Shown piece after piece: positions 1 to 9,492 of a stretch of DNA of 64,000 bases; positions within the stretch are counted from its first letter, which is position 1; each line of letters opens with the position of its first letter. Below the pieces are notes generated by a model. It made no database searches and had not been told where the DNA came from. It saw only the letters and a program-made list of their open reading frames with translations. The stretch comes from an uncultured Clostridia bacterium (GTDB lineage Bacteria > Bacillota > Clostridia > Christensenellales > UBA1242): assembly GCA_944380265.1 (NCBI GenBank), contig CALWGY010000001.1, positions 129,790 to 193,789 on the forward strand, read 5' to 3'. Position numbers and translations under genes: made by a program.

Positions 1-651
1 GGGCGTTGGGCAAACAAACGCGGGCTTCCTAGGTCATATGGGCACAAAGCAGGAATTAAGGCGTGCAAAGTTGTTATTGAAGAATGTTTAAAACTTGGTA
101 TTAAATATGTTAGTTTATATGGTTTTTCCACCGAAAATTGGAACAGACCAAAGGATGAAATTGAAACACTTTTTAATTTGTTTAGGCAGTTTATTAAAAC
201 CGATTTAAAAAAGGTCTTAAAGGAAGATGTTAAATTTATTGTTTCAGGCGATTACACAGCATTTCCATCCGATTTGGTGGAAGTTATTGAAGATTGTTTA
301 GAAAAAACAAAAAACAACAAAAAAATGGTTTTAAATCTTTGCATAAATTATGGTGGTAGACCTGAAATTGTTAGAGCAATAAACAACATAATAAAAGATG
401 GAATAAAGGAAGTTGATGAAAAAACAGTTGCAAGTTATTTGTACACAGCATCCATTCCAGACCCAGATTTTATTGTTAGAACAAGTGGCGAAAACCGAAT
501 TTCAAACTTTATGCTTTGGCAATGTTCATATGCGGAATTTTATTTTCCAAAAACTTTATGGCCAGATTTTAATAAAAGGGAACTATACAAATCATTAGAT
601 AATTTTTCAAAACGTAACAGACGTTTTGGAGCAATTAAGGAGAACAAATGA
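1..651 (+). CDS. uppS: Undecaprenyl diphosphate synthase, 5'-truncated by window edge
   Basis: Condenses isopentenyl diphosphate onto farnesyl diphosphate to make the C55 lipid carrier for wall synthesis. The reading frame is open from base 1 and starts at GRWA, the tail of the MDGNGRWA motif; the catalytic Asp and about 25-30 N-terminal residues lie outside the window. Visible family motifs are RGLPRSYGHKAG, the FSTENW block, and near the C-terminus the RTSGE and LWQ..Y.E segments that bind the isopentenyl substrate. The stop overlaps the cdsA start by 4 bases (ATGA), so the two genes are probably translationally coupled. The uppS-cdsA-rseP order is standard in Firmicutes. Confidence 0.95.
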   Translation, partial: GRWANKRGLPRSYGHKAGIKACKVVIEECLKLGIKYVSLYGFSTENWNRPKDEIETLFNLFRQFIKTDLKKVLKEDVKFIVSGDYTAFPSDLVEVIEDCLEKTKNNKKMVLNLCINYGGRPEIVRAINNIIKDGIKEVDEKTVASYLYTASIPDPDFIVRTSGENRISNFMLWQCSYAEFYFPKTLWPDFNKRELYKSLDNFSKRNRRFGAIKENK

Positions 652-1583
652 AAACACGATTACTTACCAGCACATACATTGTAATAGCATTAATTTTGGC
701 ATTTGTGTCAAGAATGTTAACACCATACATTTTTGACTTTGTTATTGGTGCTTTGGCAGTTATTGGTGCAGTTGAAGTTGGCAGAGTTTTTGAACGTAGC
801 CATCAATATAATAACATATATTTGGTTGGTTCATTTCCAGCAGTTTTGTTTGTTGGATATGTAATTGGCTTTGTTAATGGTTGGTTTTGGCAACATTATT
901 TAATTTTAATAATTTGCTTAATGCTTGTTTATTTTATTGTTGCGTATTTATTAACATTAATTTTAAAAAAGCAAACAGCAAGGGAACTTAGCAAATATCA
1001 AGTAACCGACACAAAGGGTGTTTATGCTTTAAAAAAGGCAGTTAACACTTCAATAATTTTGGTTTATCCAACTGTGCTATTTTCAACATTGTTTATAATA
1101 AACCACTTTTTCGACCTAGCAATTAGCACAGATTTTATTGGCATTCCACTAGATTACTACTTTTTGTTAACAGTGTTTTTAGTAACAATGATAACCGATT
1201 CTCTTGCAATGGTTATTGGAAGTTTGGTTAAAGGACCAAAGTTGTGTCCAAGAATTAGCCCTAACAAAACAATAAGCGGAGCGGTTGGTGGACTTGCTGG
1301 CGGAGTGCTTGCAGCATTTGTTGTTTATTGGTTATTTTCAATTAACAACGATTTCTTTAACGCATTCCATTCTGTTGCGTCACTTTGGACAGTTGCAGCC
1401 CTAGGATTTTTTGGTTCAATAATAAGCCAGTGTGGCGACATTTTTGCAAGTTACTTAAAAAGACGTGCTCGCGTTAAGGATTATGGAACAATTTTTCCAG
1501 GACATGGTGGTGTTATGGACAGGGTTGATGGTTTAATTTTTAACTCTGCATTTGTGTTAATTTACATTTTAATACTGCTTTAA
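648..1583 (+). CDS. cdsA: Phosphatidate cytidylyltransferase
   Basis: Makes CDP-diacylglycerol from phosphatidate and CTP at the membrane, the branch point of phospholipid synthesis. The protein has about eight hydrophobic segments and ends with the CdsA signature: SYLKRRARVKDYG followed by PGHGGVMDRVDG, including the acidic residues that bind metal and substrate. At 311 residues it is slightly longer than usual, with an extra hydrophilic loop near residues 105-125. An SD-like AAGGAG lies 5 bases before the ATG. In most relatives dxr follows directly; here the next gene is rseP. Confidence 0.95.
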   Translation: MKTRLLTSTYIVIALILAFVSRMLTPYIFDFVIGALAVIGAVEVGRVFERSHQYNNIYLVGSFPAVLFVGYVIGFVNGWFWQHYLILIICLMLVYFIVAYLLTLILKKQTARELSKYQVTDTKGVYALKKAVNTSIILVYPTVLFSTLFIINHFFDLAISTDFIGIPLDYYFLLTVFLVTMITDSLAMVIGSLVKGPKLCPRISPNKTISGAVGGLAGGVLAAFVVYWLFSINNDFFNAFHSVASLWTVAALGFFGSIISQCGDIFASYLKRRARVKDYGTIFPGHGGVMDRVDGLIFNSAFVLIYILILL

Positions 1584-1666
1584 AATTAATTAAATTAATT
1601 TTTTAAGTATAAATAACAATAAATATAAATATTATTTAATAGTTAAATTTTTTAGGGGTGCTAAAT

Positions 1667-2722
1667 TTGTTTTCTAGTTTACTTAGCATTGGCAGTGCAT
1701 TTTTGCAAATTGGTTATGTGTTACTTGCAATAGTAATTCTATTGTTTATGATAACAATTCACGAACTTGGACATTACACTGCTGGAAAAATTTTAAAATT
1801 TAAAATAAACGAATTTTCTGTTGGTTTTGGTAAGGCACTATTTTCAAAAACTAAAAAAAATGGTGAAGTTTTTTCCATTAGATTAATTCCTCTTGGTGGA
1901 TATTGTGCATTTGAAGGGGAAGACACCGCAAACGAAAACTCAGATTCGTTTAATGCACAAGAACCTTGGAAACGATTGATTGTTTTGTTTAGTGGGGCAT
2001 TCTTCAATTTTTTATCAGCCATTGTTTTCAGTGTTATTTTGCTTAGTGTTGTTGGAAACGGGCAAATGCAAGTTAACAGCGTTGAAGGAATTAATAACAG
2101 CATTGAGCGTTTGCAGGTTGGCGATGTTATAACCCATGCAAATGGAGAAAAGTTATCGTTTTTAAATGGCGGGTTAACAGGAATAACTCAAAATGTTAAA
2201 ATTGGCGAAGACATAACATTAAATATTATTAGAAATGGCGAAAAAATGGAAGTTGTTGTTCAAAAATTTGCTGTTATGGAAAATGGGAGCGAAGTTGGAA
2301 AATTTGGACTTACAACATCATATCAAAAAATTTCATTTGGTCAGGCATGCCTTCAAGCAGTTCCTTTCAGTTTTGAAATGGCATGGGAATGCTTGGTTAT
2401 TTTAGGTGAATTGTTAATTGGAAAATATGGACTACAAGATATTGGCGGTCCAATAACAACCATTGGCGCAATGGCAAATGCAAGTTCAATAAGTATGTTA
2501 AATTATTTGCTGTTAATTCCATTAATAGCAGTAAACCTTGCAGTGTTCAATCTTCTGCCAATTCCAGCACTTGATGGTGCAAAAATGGTGTTTGTTTTAA
2601 TTGAATGGATAAGGGGAAAGCCAATTAACCGAGATTTAGAAAACAAAATTCACACTGTGGGGCTAATTATTTTGTTTGGTTTTGTAATTTTGGTTGATTT
2701 GTTGCACCTGTTTGTTTATTAA
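1667..2722 (+). CDS. rseP: Site-2 protease RseP (M50 family)
   Basis: Membrane zinc protease that cuts substrates, such as anti-sigma factors, inside the membrane. HELGH (about residue 32) gives two zinc ligands, and NLLPIPALDG near residue 300 gives the third (LDG motif); a PDZ-like domain lies between (around residues 135-215, with the GDVITHANG loop). A GTG at 1658 gives a slightly longer frame, but it lies inside the SD-like AGGGGTG. The TTG at 1667 stands six bases after that SD and is preferred. The gene sits at the usual place after cdsA, but without the neighbouring dxr and ispG. Confidence 0.93.
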   Translation: MFSSLLSIGSAFLQIGYVLLAIVILLFMITIHELGHYTAGKILKFKINEFSVGFGKALFSKTKKNGEVFSIRLIPLGGYCAFEGEDTANENSDSFNAQEPWKRLIVLFSGAFFNFLSAIVFSVILLSVVGNGQMQVNSVEGINNSIERLQVGDVITHANGEKLSFLNGGLTGITQNVKIGEDITLNIIRNGEKMEVVVQKFAVMENGSEVGKFGLTTSYQKISFGQACLQAVPFSFEMAWECLVILGELLIGKYGLQDIGGPITTIGAMANASSISMLNYLLLIPLIAVNLAVFNLLPIPALDGAKMVFVLIEWIRGKPINRDLENKIHTVGLIILFGFVILVDLLHLFVY

Positions 2723-2737
2723 TAAAAAGAGATACTT

Positions 2738-4309
2738 ATGGATAAATTAATTGAATTTTTAAAAGTTAATGCATCTGATTTGTTTTCAGACATAAAAATT
2801 GTTAATATTGCATACAACAAAGCCACTAACACATTAGTGGTTAAAGTTGTTTATAAAGAAGATTTTAATTTTGATGAAACAATAAAAAACAGATTGAAAA
2901 CTTTAATTAACTCATATTTAAACATTACTAACTTAAAAATTGAAATAAAATCTAAAAAAAATTTGCCAGAAGAAACAGCAATTAAAGAGTTAATAAAATA
3001 TTTTATAAATAAAAATTTTGCAAGTGTTTTTGCTACTATGCAAACTGATGATATTTCGGTTAATATAGCCGAAAATTTAATATCGGTTAATTTGCAAATT
3101 TTAAGTGTTTTTAACGACTATTTAAAACAAAAAAATTTTGATATGGAACTTAAAAACTTTTTGGAACGTAACTTTTTCCAAAATTTTGAAGTTAAACTAT
3201 CAGTAAAAAATGATGATGAAAAATTGAATGAAGAATTTGATGAACACCTAAAAATTTTTGAAAGTATGGTGCAATCAGATTTAGTGGAAGCAAAACCAAA
3301 AACTTTTGAAATTTTTGAAGTTAATCCAATTGTTGGCCAACAAGTTGAAAGCATTGCACTTGCCACATCATCACTAAATGCAAATTGCGTTAACGTAACG
3401 GTTGCTGGCGAAATTAATTTTATTGTAAAAAAATCTTATGTTTCAAAACGCAAAAATTCTGAAGGTGAAGAAAAATTTTATTACAGTTTTGTTTTAAACG
3501 ATGGTTATGGAAAGGTTAATTGTGTTTATTTTCCACAAAAAAATGCTTTTGAAAAGTTTGAAGAAATTTTAGAAAAATCACAAATTGCAGTTGTGGGCGA
3601 CACCGAAGAATTTAATGGCAGACTTAATTTTAAAGTTAAGGGCATTGCAAGTTGTGTAATTCCTGAAAAAGAGCCAGAAGTTATTGAAGCAAAAACTGAA
3701 AACAAGGAATATAAATTTGTAAAACCACAGCCTTACATAAGTTTGATGCAGGCAACACTTTTTGATGTTGTTAAGGAAAACACAAACAAATTTTTAAAAG
3801 ATAACGATTGTGTTGTGTTCGACGTTGAAACAACAGGACTTGATGCAACAACCTGTGAAATAATTGAAATTGGTGCATGCAAAGTTAGAGATGGCAAACT
3901 TATTGAAACTTTTAGTTGTTTAATAAAGCCATCACAACCAATACCAGATGAAATAACACATTTAACAGGAATAACAAACCAAATGGTGGAAAACTGCTAC
4001 ACAATTAAGGAAGTTTTGCAAGATTTTTATAAATTTACCAGAAATTCAGTTTTGGTTGCATATAATATTGCTTTTGACTATAAATTCATTTATTTAGCAG
4101 GAAGTGCACAAGGATATAATTTCGATAACAAGCAAATTGATGCAATGGTGTTAGCAAGAACAAAGTTACGTGGGCTAAAAAACTATAAGCTTAAAACAGT
4201 TGTGGAAAAATTAAATGTTCCACTTGAAAATGCTCACCGTGCAGTTAACGATGCCATTGCAACGGCAGAAGCTTTCATAAAACTTGTTGACAGCGACTAC
4301 GTTGTTTAA
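2738..4309 (+). CDS. PolC-derived protein: N-terminal domain, OB fold and DEDDh 3'-5' exonuclease only
   Basis: The gene is at the conserved polC position between rseP and rimP, but codes for 523 residues instead of about 1,440. Residues 1-200 resemble the PolC N-terminal region, 215-315 form an OB-fold-like segment, and 355-515 form a DnaQ-type exonuclease. All five catalytic residues are visible: D362 and E364 (DVETTG), D447 (YNIAFD), and H500 and D505 (HRAVND). The PHP and polymerase parts (palm, fingers) are absent; the frame ends cleanly before the rimP promoter. I infer a stand-alone proofreading or repair exonuclease, with the replicative polymerase encoded elsewhere. A recent pseudogene is unlikely because the frame and motifs are intact. 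Confidence 0.85.
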   Translation: MDKLIEFLKVNASDLFSDIKIVNIAYNKATNTLVVKVVYKEDFNFDETIKNRLKTLINSYLNITNLKIEIKSKKNLPEETAIKELIKYFINKNFASVFATMQTDDISVNIAENLISVNLQILSVFNDYLKQKNFDMELKNFLERNFFQNFEVKLSVKNDDEKLNEEFDEHLKIFESMVQSDLVEAKPKTFEIFEVNPIVGQQVESIALATSSLNANCVNVTVAGEINFIVKKSYVSKRKNSEGEEKFYYSFVLNDGYGKVNCVYFPQKNAFEKFEEILEKSQIAVVGDTEEFNGRLNFKVKGIASCVIPEKEPEVIEAKTENKEYKFVKPQPYISLMQATLFDVVKENTNKFLKDNDCVVFDVETTGLDATTCEIIEIGACKVRDGKLIETFSCLIKPSQPIPDEITHLTGITNQMVENCYTIKEVLQDFYKFTRNSVLVAYNIAFDYKFIYLAGSAQGYNFDNKQIDAMVLARTKLRGLKNYKLKTVVEKLNVPLENAHRAVNDAIATAEAFIKLVDSDYVV

Positions 4310-4336
4310 AATTTTGCAATTTAAAGTGTTTATTAC

Positions 4337-4365
4337 TTGAATTATGTAAACACATATGTTATACT
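4337..4365 (+). promoter_or_regulatory. Vegetative promoter of the rimP-nusA-infB operon
   Basis: TTGAAT, 17 bases, TATACT, with TG one base before the -10 (extended -10). Transcription would start near 4372, leaving a leader of about 63 bases that holds the hairpin described at 4389-4429. Confidence 0.7.
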
Positions 4366-4388
4366 TATAATGCTAATAATAATTATGC

Positions 4389-4429
4389 TAGGAGTGGGGT
4401 TAAAAAATCCCACTCCTATTATTTAGGAG
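4389..4429 (+). promoter_or_regulatory. Candidate two-state hairpin sequestering the rimP ribosome binding site
   Basis: TAGGAGTGGG (4389-4398) pairs perfectly over 10 bp with CCCACTCCTA (4409-4418). The same CTCCTA (4413-4418) can instead pair with TAGGAG (4424-4429), which is the rimP SD, across a 5-base loop. The two pairings exclude each other. There is no U-run, so it is not a terminator. Whether it switches is inference. Confidence 0.5.
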
Positions 4430-4434
4430 ATAGT

Positions 4435-4905
4435 ATGAATGGTAAAAAAGTTGTAACCGCAGTTTTTCCGGTTGCGGAAAAAATTGTTAGTGATTTGGGT
4501 TATGTTTTGGTTGATGTTGAATACAAAAAACAAAACAGCGGAATGGTTTTAGAACTTTTCATTGATAGTGAAAACGGAATTTCAATTAACGATTGTGAAA
4601 AAGTTTCTAAGGCACTAGATGAACCCTTAGACACACTTGACCCAACAAATGGAGCACCTTACTCACTAAATGTTTCATCGCTAGGGTTAGACAGACCACT
4701 AACAACCGAATATCAATTTAACAAATATAAAAATTCGGAAGTCGAGTTAAAGTTTTATGAGCCTTTAAAACCATACAACAAAAAGGTTTTGCAAGGCATT
4801 TTAAAAAGTTGGAATTTAGAAACTGTAACAGTTTTAATTAATTCAAAAGAAGAAACAATTTCTAAAAAAAGCATTGCACAAATTGTGCCTGTAATTAAAT
4901 TTTAA
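4435..4905 (+). CDS. rimP: Ribosome maturation factor RimP
   Basis: Cytoplasmic factor for maturation of the 30S subunit. The 156-residue length is typical, with the YVLVDVEY strand of the N-terminal alpha/beta domain and the LDRPL motif (SSLGLDRPLTTE) joining it to the C-terminal SH3-like barrel. The start follows SD AGGAGA by five bases. It is first in the conserved operon rimP-nusA-ylxR-ylxQ-infB-rbfA-nrnA-truB and has its own promoter, after the truncated PolC gene. Confidence 0.95.
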   Translation: MNGKKVVTAVFPVAEKIVSDLGYVLVDVEYKKQNSGMVLELFIDSENGISINDCEKVSKALDEPLDTLDPTNGAPYSLNVSSLGLDRPLTTEYQFNKYKNSEVELKFYEPLKPYNKKVLQGILKSWNLETVTVLINSKEETISKKSIAQIVPVIKF

Positions 4906-4919
4906 GGAGAAAAAACATA

Positions 4920-6056
4920 ATGATTAATAAAGATTTTTTTCAAGCGTTAAACGATTTGGAAGTTCAAAAAGGAATTAATAAGGAATTTTTTATTGATGCA
5001 CTAGAAGCTGCATTAACAAGCGCATACAAGAAAAATTTTGGAGAAGCAAAAAGTGCATTAGTAAAATTGAATCCAGAAAAGAACAGCATTAAAGTTTATT
5101 CTTTTAAAACAGTTGTTGATGAAGTGCTAGACCCAGACAAAGAAATAAGTTTGCAAGATGCAAAATTAATTAAGAAAAGTTTTAAAGTTGGAGATGTTGT
5201 TCAACAAGAAGAAACTCCTAAAAATTTTGGCAGAATTGCGGCACAAACTGCAAAGCAAGTTGTTATGCAACGTTTACGTGAAGCAGAACGTGAAAAAATT
5301 ATGAGTGAAGTAAGCACAAAACAAGATGAACTTTTAACAGTTGTTGTAAGACGTGTTGAAGGCGAAAATGTTTATGTTGACTTGGGTATTACTCAGGTTG
5401 AAGGCGTGCTTGGACCAAAAGACAGAATTCCAGGCGAAAAATATGCAATAAATAGCAGAATTAAAGTTTATGTTAAACAAGTTAAAGAATCCTTTAACAT
5501 GCCATATGTTCAATTAAGCAGAACCAATGCAGGATTTGTTAAAAAATTGTTTGAACTAGAAGTCCCAGAAATTCAAACAGGCGAAGTTGAAATTAAAGGA
5601 ATTGTTAGGGAAGCAGGTTACAGAACAAAAATTGCTGTAACTTCAAAAAATCCTTCACTTGATTGTGTTGGTGCTTGTGTTGGAAACAAAGGTATGCGTG
5701 TTAATGCCATTGTTAACGAACTTAACGGCGAAAAAATTGACATTGTTCCTTGGAGCGAAAATCCAGCAGAATTCATTGCTGCTGCACTTAGCCCAGCAAC
5801 AGTTTTGCATGTTAGCACAAACCTTCTTGAAAAAACAAGTTTGGCAGTTGTTCCAGATGATAAACTTTCACTTGCAATTGGCAAAAGCGGACAAAATGTT
5901 AGACTTGCTGCAAAATTAACAAATTGGAAAATTGACGTTAAAGCAAAATCTGCTGTTCCATCATTAAACCTTGAAACAGAAGATGAAAGCACAGAAAAAG
6001 AAGCAGAATTTGAAAATTTGTTTGATGATGAAGATGCTTTTGATGACTTAAATTAA
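4920..6056 (+). CDS. nusA: Transcription termination/antitermination factor NusA
   Basis: Binds RNA polymerase and nascent RNA and modulates pausing and termination. The order is standard: N-terminal polymerase-binding domain (1-125), S1 domain (about 130-200, VYVDLGITQVEGVL), then two KH domains with GNKGMRVNAIVNEL and GKSGQNVRLAAKL. At 378 residues it lacks the proteobacterial C-terminal acidic repeats, as is normal for Firmicutes, and ends in a short acidic tail (FDDEDAFDDLN). AAGGAG lies upstream of the ATG. Confidence 0.96.
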   Translation: MINKDFFQALNDLEVQKGINKEFFIDALEAALTSAYKKNFGEAKSALVKLNPEKNSIKVYSFKTVVDEVLDPDKEISLQDAKLIKKSFKVGDVVQQEETPKNFGRIAAQTAKQVVMQRLREAEREKIMSEVSTKQDELLTVVVRRVEGENVYVDLGITQVEGVLGPKDRIPGEKYAINSRIKVYVKQVKESFNMPYVQLSRTNAGFVKKLFELEVPEIQTGEVEIKGIVREAGYRTKIAVTSKNPSLDCVGACVGNKGMRVNAIVNELNGEKIDIVPWSENPAEFIAAALSPATVLHVSTNLLEKTSLAVVPDDKLSLAIGKSGQNVRLAAKLTNWKIDVKAKSAVPSLNLETEDESTEKEAEFENLFDDEDAFDDLN

Positions 6057-6066
6057 AAGGTGAAAT

Positions 6067-6339
6067 ATGATAACAAAAAAACAACCAACCAGAACCTGCA
6101 TTGCTTGCAAAAACAAAAATGATAAAAAAAATTTGATTAGAATTGTTAAAAATAATGACGAAATTAAACTAGATTTTACAGGCAAATTAAATGGTAGAGG
6201 AGCATATATTTGTAACGATATTAACTGCATTGAAAAATGCATTAAGGCAAAAGCTCTAAACCGTGCATTTGGTCAAAATGTTAGTGAACAAACATATGCA
6301 AAAATTAAGGAGGATTTCCTTGCAGGAACAAACAAATAA
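6067..6339 (+). CDS. ylxR: YlxR/RnpM family RNA-binding protein
   Basis: Small basic protein (90 residues) of the DUF448 family, reported elsewhere to bind the RNase P RNA. The signature RTCIACKNK near the N-terminus and GRGAYIC in the middle are both present. It lies between nusA and ylxQ, 10 bases after nusA with SD AAGGTG. Its last 20 bases overlap ylxQ, and the ylxQ SD lies inside its coding sequence. Confidence 0.92.
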   Translation: MITKKQPTRTCIACKNKNDKKNLIRIVKNNDEIKLDFTGKLNGRGAYICNDINCIEKCIKAKALNRAFGQNVSEQTYAKIKEDFLAGTNK

Positions 6340-6625
6340 ACTTAAAACATATCTTGGTTTTAGTATTAAAAGTAATTCAATATTGTTTGGTTATGATAAC
6401 ATAACTAAATCAAGAAAAAAACTTGATTTAATAATATTTTGTAGCACTGCACAAGAAAAAACAATAAAACCAATTTTAAAATTAAATTTTAAATGTGTTA
6501 AGTTAAAAGAATTAAAATTAAGTGAGTTATTAGAACGAGAAAATGTTAAAGTTGTTGCAATTAAAAATTATAATTTAGCAAAAGCAATTTTAGCATATAA
6601 TGATTTATTTGAGGAATTAAATTAA
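6320..6625 (+). CDS. ylxQ: YlxQ, ribosomal protein L7Ae-like RNA-binding protein
   Basis: About 101 residues with the L7Ae/L30e-like fold pattern: a glycine-rich start, IIFCSTAQEKT strand-helix, and a C-terminal VVAIKNYNLAKAI segment. Likely binds kink-turn RNA. The frame is open further upstream, but the TTG at 6320 is chosen because AAGGAGG (6307-6313) lies six bases before it, inside the end of ylxR. It is more divergent and lysine-rich than typical copies. Position between ylxR and infB supports the call. Confidence 0.85.
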   Translation: MQEQTNKLKTYLGFSIKSNSILFGYDNITKSRKKLDLIIFCSTAQEKTIKPILKLNFKCVKLKELKLSELLERENVKVVAIKNYNLAKAILAYNDLFEELN

Positions 6626-6637
6626 AGAGGTGTTATA

Positions 6638-9118
6638 TTGGAAAAAAATAAACAACAAACAAGCAAAAATGTGGTAGATTTTACAAACTTAAAATCCTTA
6701 ACACAATTAATTTCAGGCAATGAAATTAATAATTTTGCCACAGGCTTAAAAAAGGCTAAACAAAATTTAGATGCATATTGCAAAAATTTAAAGGAAGTTT
6801 ATGCTAAAAAGAAAGATGATTTAAAAAAATCTGTTTCAGTTTCAAATCAGCCAGAAAAAAATGTTACAGCAACAAACACTGTTGCTGAGTCTAAACCTGC
6901 ACAAAATTTAAGTAACGAAAAAAATAACAATAAAAACACTGAAACAAAATCACAAGTTTCTAATAAAAATAATTCTTCAAATAACAAATCATTTGATAAA
7001 AATCAAAATTCAAACTCACAAAACAGAAACAACCAAAACAACACCGACAAAAAACAATTTGGTAAAGATTTTAATGCTAAAAAGCCACAAGGAACAAAAC
7101 CAAATGCATCTGGTCCAAAACCACTTGGTCCAAAAAGCACCTTTGTTCCAAGGGGTGAAGTTATAAGTTTTGTTCCAAAGCCAGACAACAAAAAAGATAA
7201 AGACAAATCAAAACGTAATTACGACACTGAAAAGAAAGGGCTAAACATTAAAGCAAAAATTAGAATGGGTGTTGTTGATTTTAATGATGACGAAAACGAA
7301 GAAAGAATTGGCAGAGTTAGAGTTAAAAACAAAAAACAACCAAAACAAGTTGTTCCAGAAAAAACTGAAATAACAAATGCTGTTATAACAACCGACAACT
7401 TAACAGTTAAAATTCTTTCCGAAAAAATTGGAAAACCAGTTGCAGAAATTGTTAAAAAATTTATGTTACTTGGAATGATGTTAAACATCAACAGTCCAAT
7501 AGACTTTGCAACAGCCGAACTTGTTGCAAGTGAATTTGGAATAACACTTGAAAAGCATGTTGAAAAAACAGCAGAAGAAACATTGCTTGAAAACATTCAT
7601 AATCGTGAAGGAAGCAACTTGAAAAAACGTCCTCCAATTGTAACTGTTATGGGTCACGTTGACCATGGTAAAACATCACTTCTAGACACAATCAAAAAAA
7701 CAAACATAATAACAACAGAAGCGGGTGGAATAACTCAACATATTGGTGCATATTCAGTTAGTTTAAATGGTAGAAAAATAACCTTTATCGACACACCAGG
7801 TCACGAAGCATTCACTGCAATGCGTGCACGTGGAGCACAAATAACCGATATTGCTGTTTTGGTTGTTGCTGCAAACGATGGAATTATGCCACAAACAATT
7901 GAAGCAATAAATCATATTAAGGCAGCTGGTGTTCCAATGATTGTTGCAATTAACAAAATTGATGTTCCAGAAGCAAATGTTGAAAGAGTTAAACAACAAC
8001 TTGCCGAACACGATGTTTTACCAGAAGAATGGGGCGGTGACACAATTTGTGTTCCAATTTCAGCAAAACAGGGTACAAACATTGATAAGTTGCTTGAAAT
8101 GATTTTGCTTGTTGCCGATGTGGAAGATTTAAAAGCCGATTACGATATTCCTGCTGTTGGCACAGTGCTTGAAAGCAAGGTTGACCGTGGCAGAGGAATT
8201 GTTGCAACCATAATCATTAAAGAAGGAACATTAAAAATTGGCGATTACTTAATTTGCGGTTTAAGCAGTGGTCGTGTTAGAGCAATGATGGATTACACTG
8301 GCAAAAATGTTGTTAAAGCCGAACCAAGCATGGCTGTTTCTGTGGTTGGATTAAACCAAATTCCAGATGCAGGCGAACAAGCATATGTTGTTGAAGAAAA
8401 GTTGGCAAAAGATATTTTGGCAGAACGTTTAACAAAAATTCAACAAGAAAAGGCAAAAGAAAACAATGGTGTTTCGTTGGAAGATTTCTTGCAACAATCT
8501 GCCGACAGCGAAATGAAAGTTTTAAAAATTATTGTTAAAGCCGATGTTCAAGGAAGTGTTGAAGCAGTTAAACAAACACTAGAAAAAGTTAGAAACGATG
8601 AAGTTAAAGTTCAATGCATTCACAGTGGTGTTGGTAGCATAACTGAAAGTGATGTTGTTTTAGCAAAAGCAAGCAATGCAATAATAATTGGGTTTAACAT
8701 AAAACCAGAAACAAAAGCAAAAGTTTTGGCAGAAAGAAACAAAGTTGAAATTAAACTTTACAAAATAATTTATGAAGCAGTTGACGAAATAACCAACATC
8801 ATAAACGGAATGCAAGCACCAAAATTTGAAGAAAATGTTATTGGTCATGTTGAAATTAGAAAAATATTTAAAGTTAGTGCACTTGGTAACATTGCAGGTT
8901 GCTATGTTTTAGATGGTGTTGTTAATCGTAACTCAAAAGTTAGATTAATTAGAAACAACGAAGTTGTTGCGATAACTTCAATTGAATCTTTGCAACAGAA
9001 CAAAGATGATGCAAAACAAGTTAAAGCAGGCTTTGAATGTGGTATTAGATTGAAAAATTGTAATGACATAAAAGAAAACGACATAATTGAAGTTTTTGAA
9101 GAAGTGCAAATTAACTAG
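6638..9118 (+). CDS. infB: Translation initiation factor IF-2
   Basis: GTPase that brings initiator tRNA to the 30S subunit. Residues 1-230 are a Lys/Asn-rich, low-complexity linker, followed by an IF2-N domain (around 245-300) and the G domain with [14 protein letters not shown] and NKID motifs, then the beta-barrel and C-terminal domains. Length of 826 is normal. The start codon is TTG, three codons after the SD AGAGGTG; no ATG fits. The Asn-rich linker (many NN and NK runs) is an extreme of the composition seen in other proteins here. Confidence 0.97.
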   Translation: MEKNKQQTSKNVVDFTNLKSLTQLISGNEINNFATGLKKAKQNLDAYCKNLKEVYAKKKDDLKKSVSVSNQPEKNVTATNTVAESKPAQNLSNEKNNNKNTETKSQVSNKNNSSNNKSFDKNQNSNSQNRNNQNNTDKKQFGKDFNAKKPQGTKPNASGPKPLGPKSTFVPRGEVISFVPKPDNKKDKDKSKRNYDTEKKGLNIKAKIRMGVVDFNDDENEERIGRVRVKNKKQPKQVVPEKTEITNAVITTDNLTVKILSEKIGKPVAEIVKKFMLLGMMLNINSPIDFATAELVASEFGITLEKHVEKTAEETLLENIHNREGSNLKKRPPIVTVMGHVDHGKTSLLDTIKKTNIITTEAGGITQHIGAYSVSLNGRKITFIDTPGHEAFTAMRARGAQITDIAVLVVAANDGIMPQTIEAINHIKAAGVPMIVAINKIDVPEANVERVKQQLAEHDVLPEEWGGDTICVPISAKQGTNIDKLLEMILLVADVEDLKADYDIPAVGTVLESKVDRGRGIVATIIIKEGTLKIGDYLICGLSSGRVRAMMDYTGKNVVKAEPSMAVSVVGLNQIPDAGEQAYVVEEKLAKDILAERLTKIQQEKAKENNGVSLEDFLQQSADSEMKVLKIIVKADVQGSVEAVKQTLEKVRNDEVKVQCIHSGVGSITESDVVLAKASNAIIIGFNIKPETKAKVLAERNKVEIKLYKIIYEAVDEITNIINGMQAPKFEENVIGHVEIRKIFKVSALGNIAGCYVLDGVVNRNSKVRLIRNNEVVAITSIESLQQNKDDAKQVKAGFECGIRLKNCNDIKENDIIEVFEEVQIN

Positions 9119-9126
9119 GAGTAAAA

Positions 9127-9492
9127 ATGAGAATTTTAAAAATTAATTCCGAAATTGAAAAGGCCATAAGTCAAATACTAACATACGAACTAAAAAATCC
9201 TGCAATAACAGGCATAATTTCAGTAACAAAAGTTGACACCACTGCCGATTTGGAATATTGCAAAGTTTACATTAGCATTTTCACACCAAATGGTGACAGG
9301 GATGAAGTGTTTAATCAAATTAAACATTCGGCTGGCTTTATTAGAAAAGAATTGTGCAAAAAAGTTGAATTAAGAAAAGTTCCATATTTAACTTTTTACT
9401 TAGATGACACTTATAGTTATAGTGAAAATATAGAAAACAAATTGGAAGAAATTGAAAAATCAAGAAAGGAAGCAGAAAATGGAAATAAATAA
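9127..9492 (+). CDS. rbfA: Ribosome-binding factor A
   Basis: Cold-shock-related 30S maturation factor with a KH-type fold. The 121 residues carry the family pattern: I..IL...LKNPAITGIISVTKV, then DLEYCKVYISIF and LRKVPYLTFYLDD. SD TAGGAG precedes the ATG. The 3' end overlaps the start of nrnA by 14 bases. Confidence 0.94.
   Translation: MRILKINSEIEKAISQILTYELKNPAITGIISVTKVDTTADLEYCKVYISIFTPNGDRDEVFNQIKHSAGFIRKELCKKVELRKVPYLTFYLDDTYSYSENIENKLEEIEKSRKEAENGNK

Noticed and set aside
1658..1660. GTG as start of rseP
   Set aside because: It is part of the SD-like AGGGGTG; the TTG at 1667 has proper spacing.
2738..4309. Frameshifted full-length polC
   Set aside because: The sequence after the stop holds a promoter, the rimP leader and rimP; no polymerase coding remains in any frame.
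4389..4418. Hairpin before rimP as a terminator
   Set aside because: No T-run follows the 3' arm and a strong promoter lies directly upstream.
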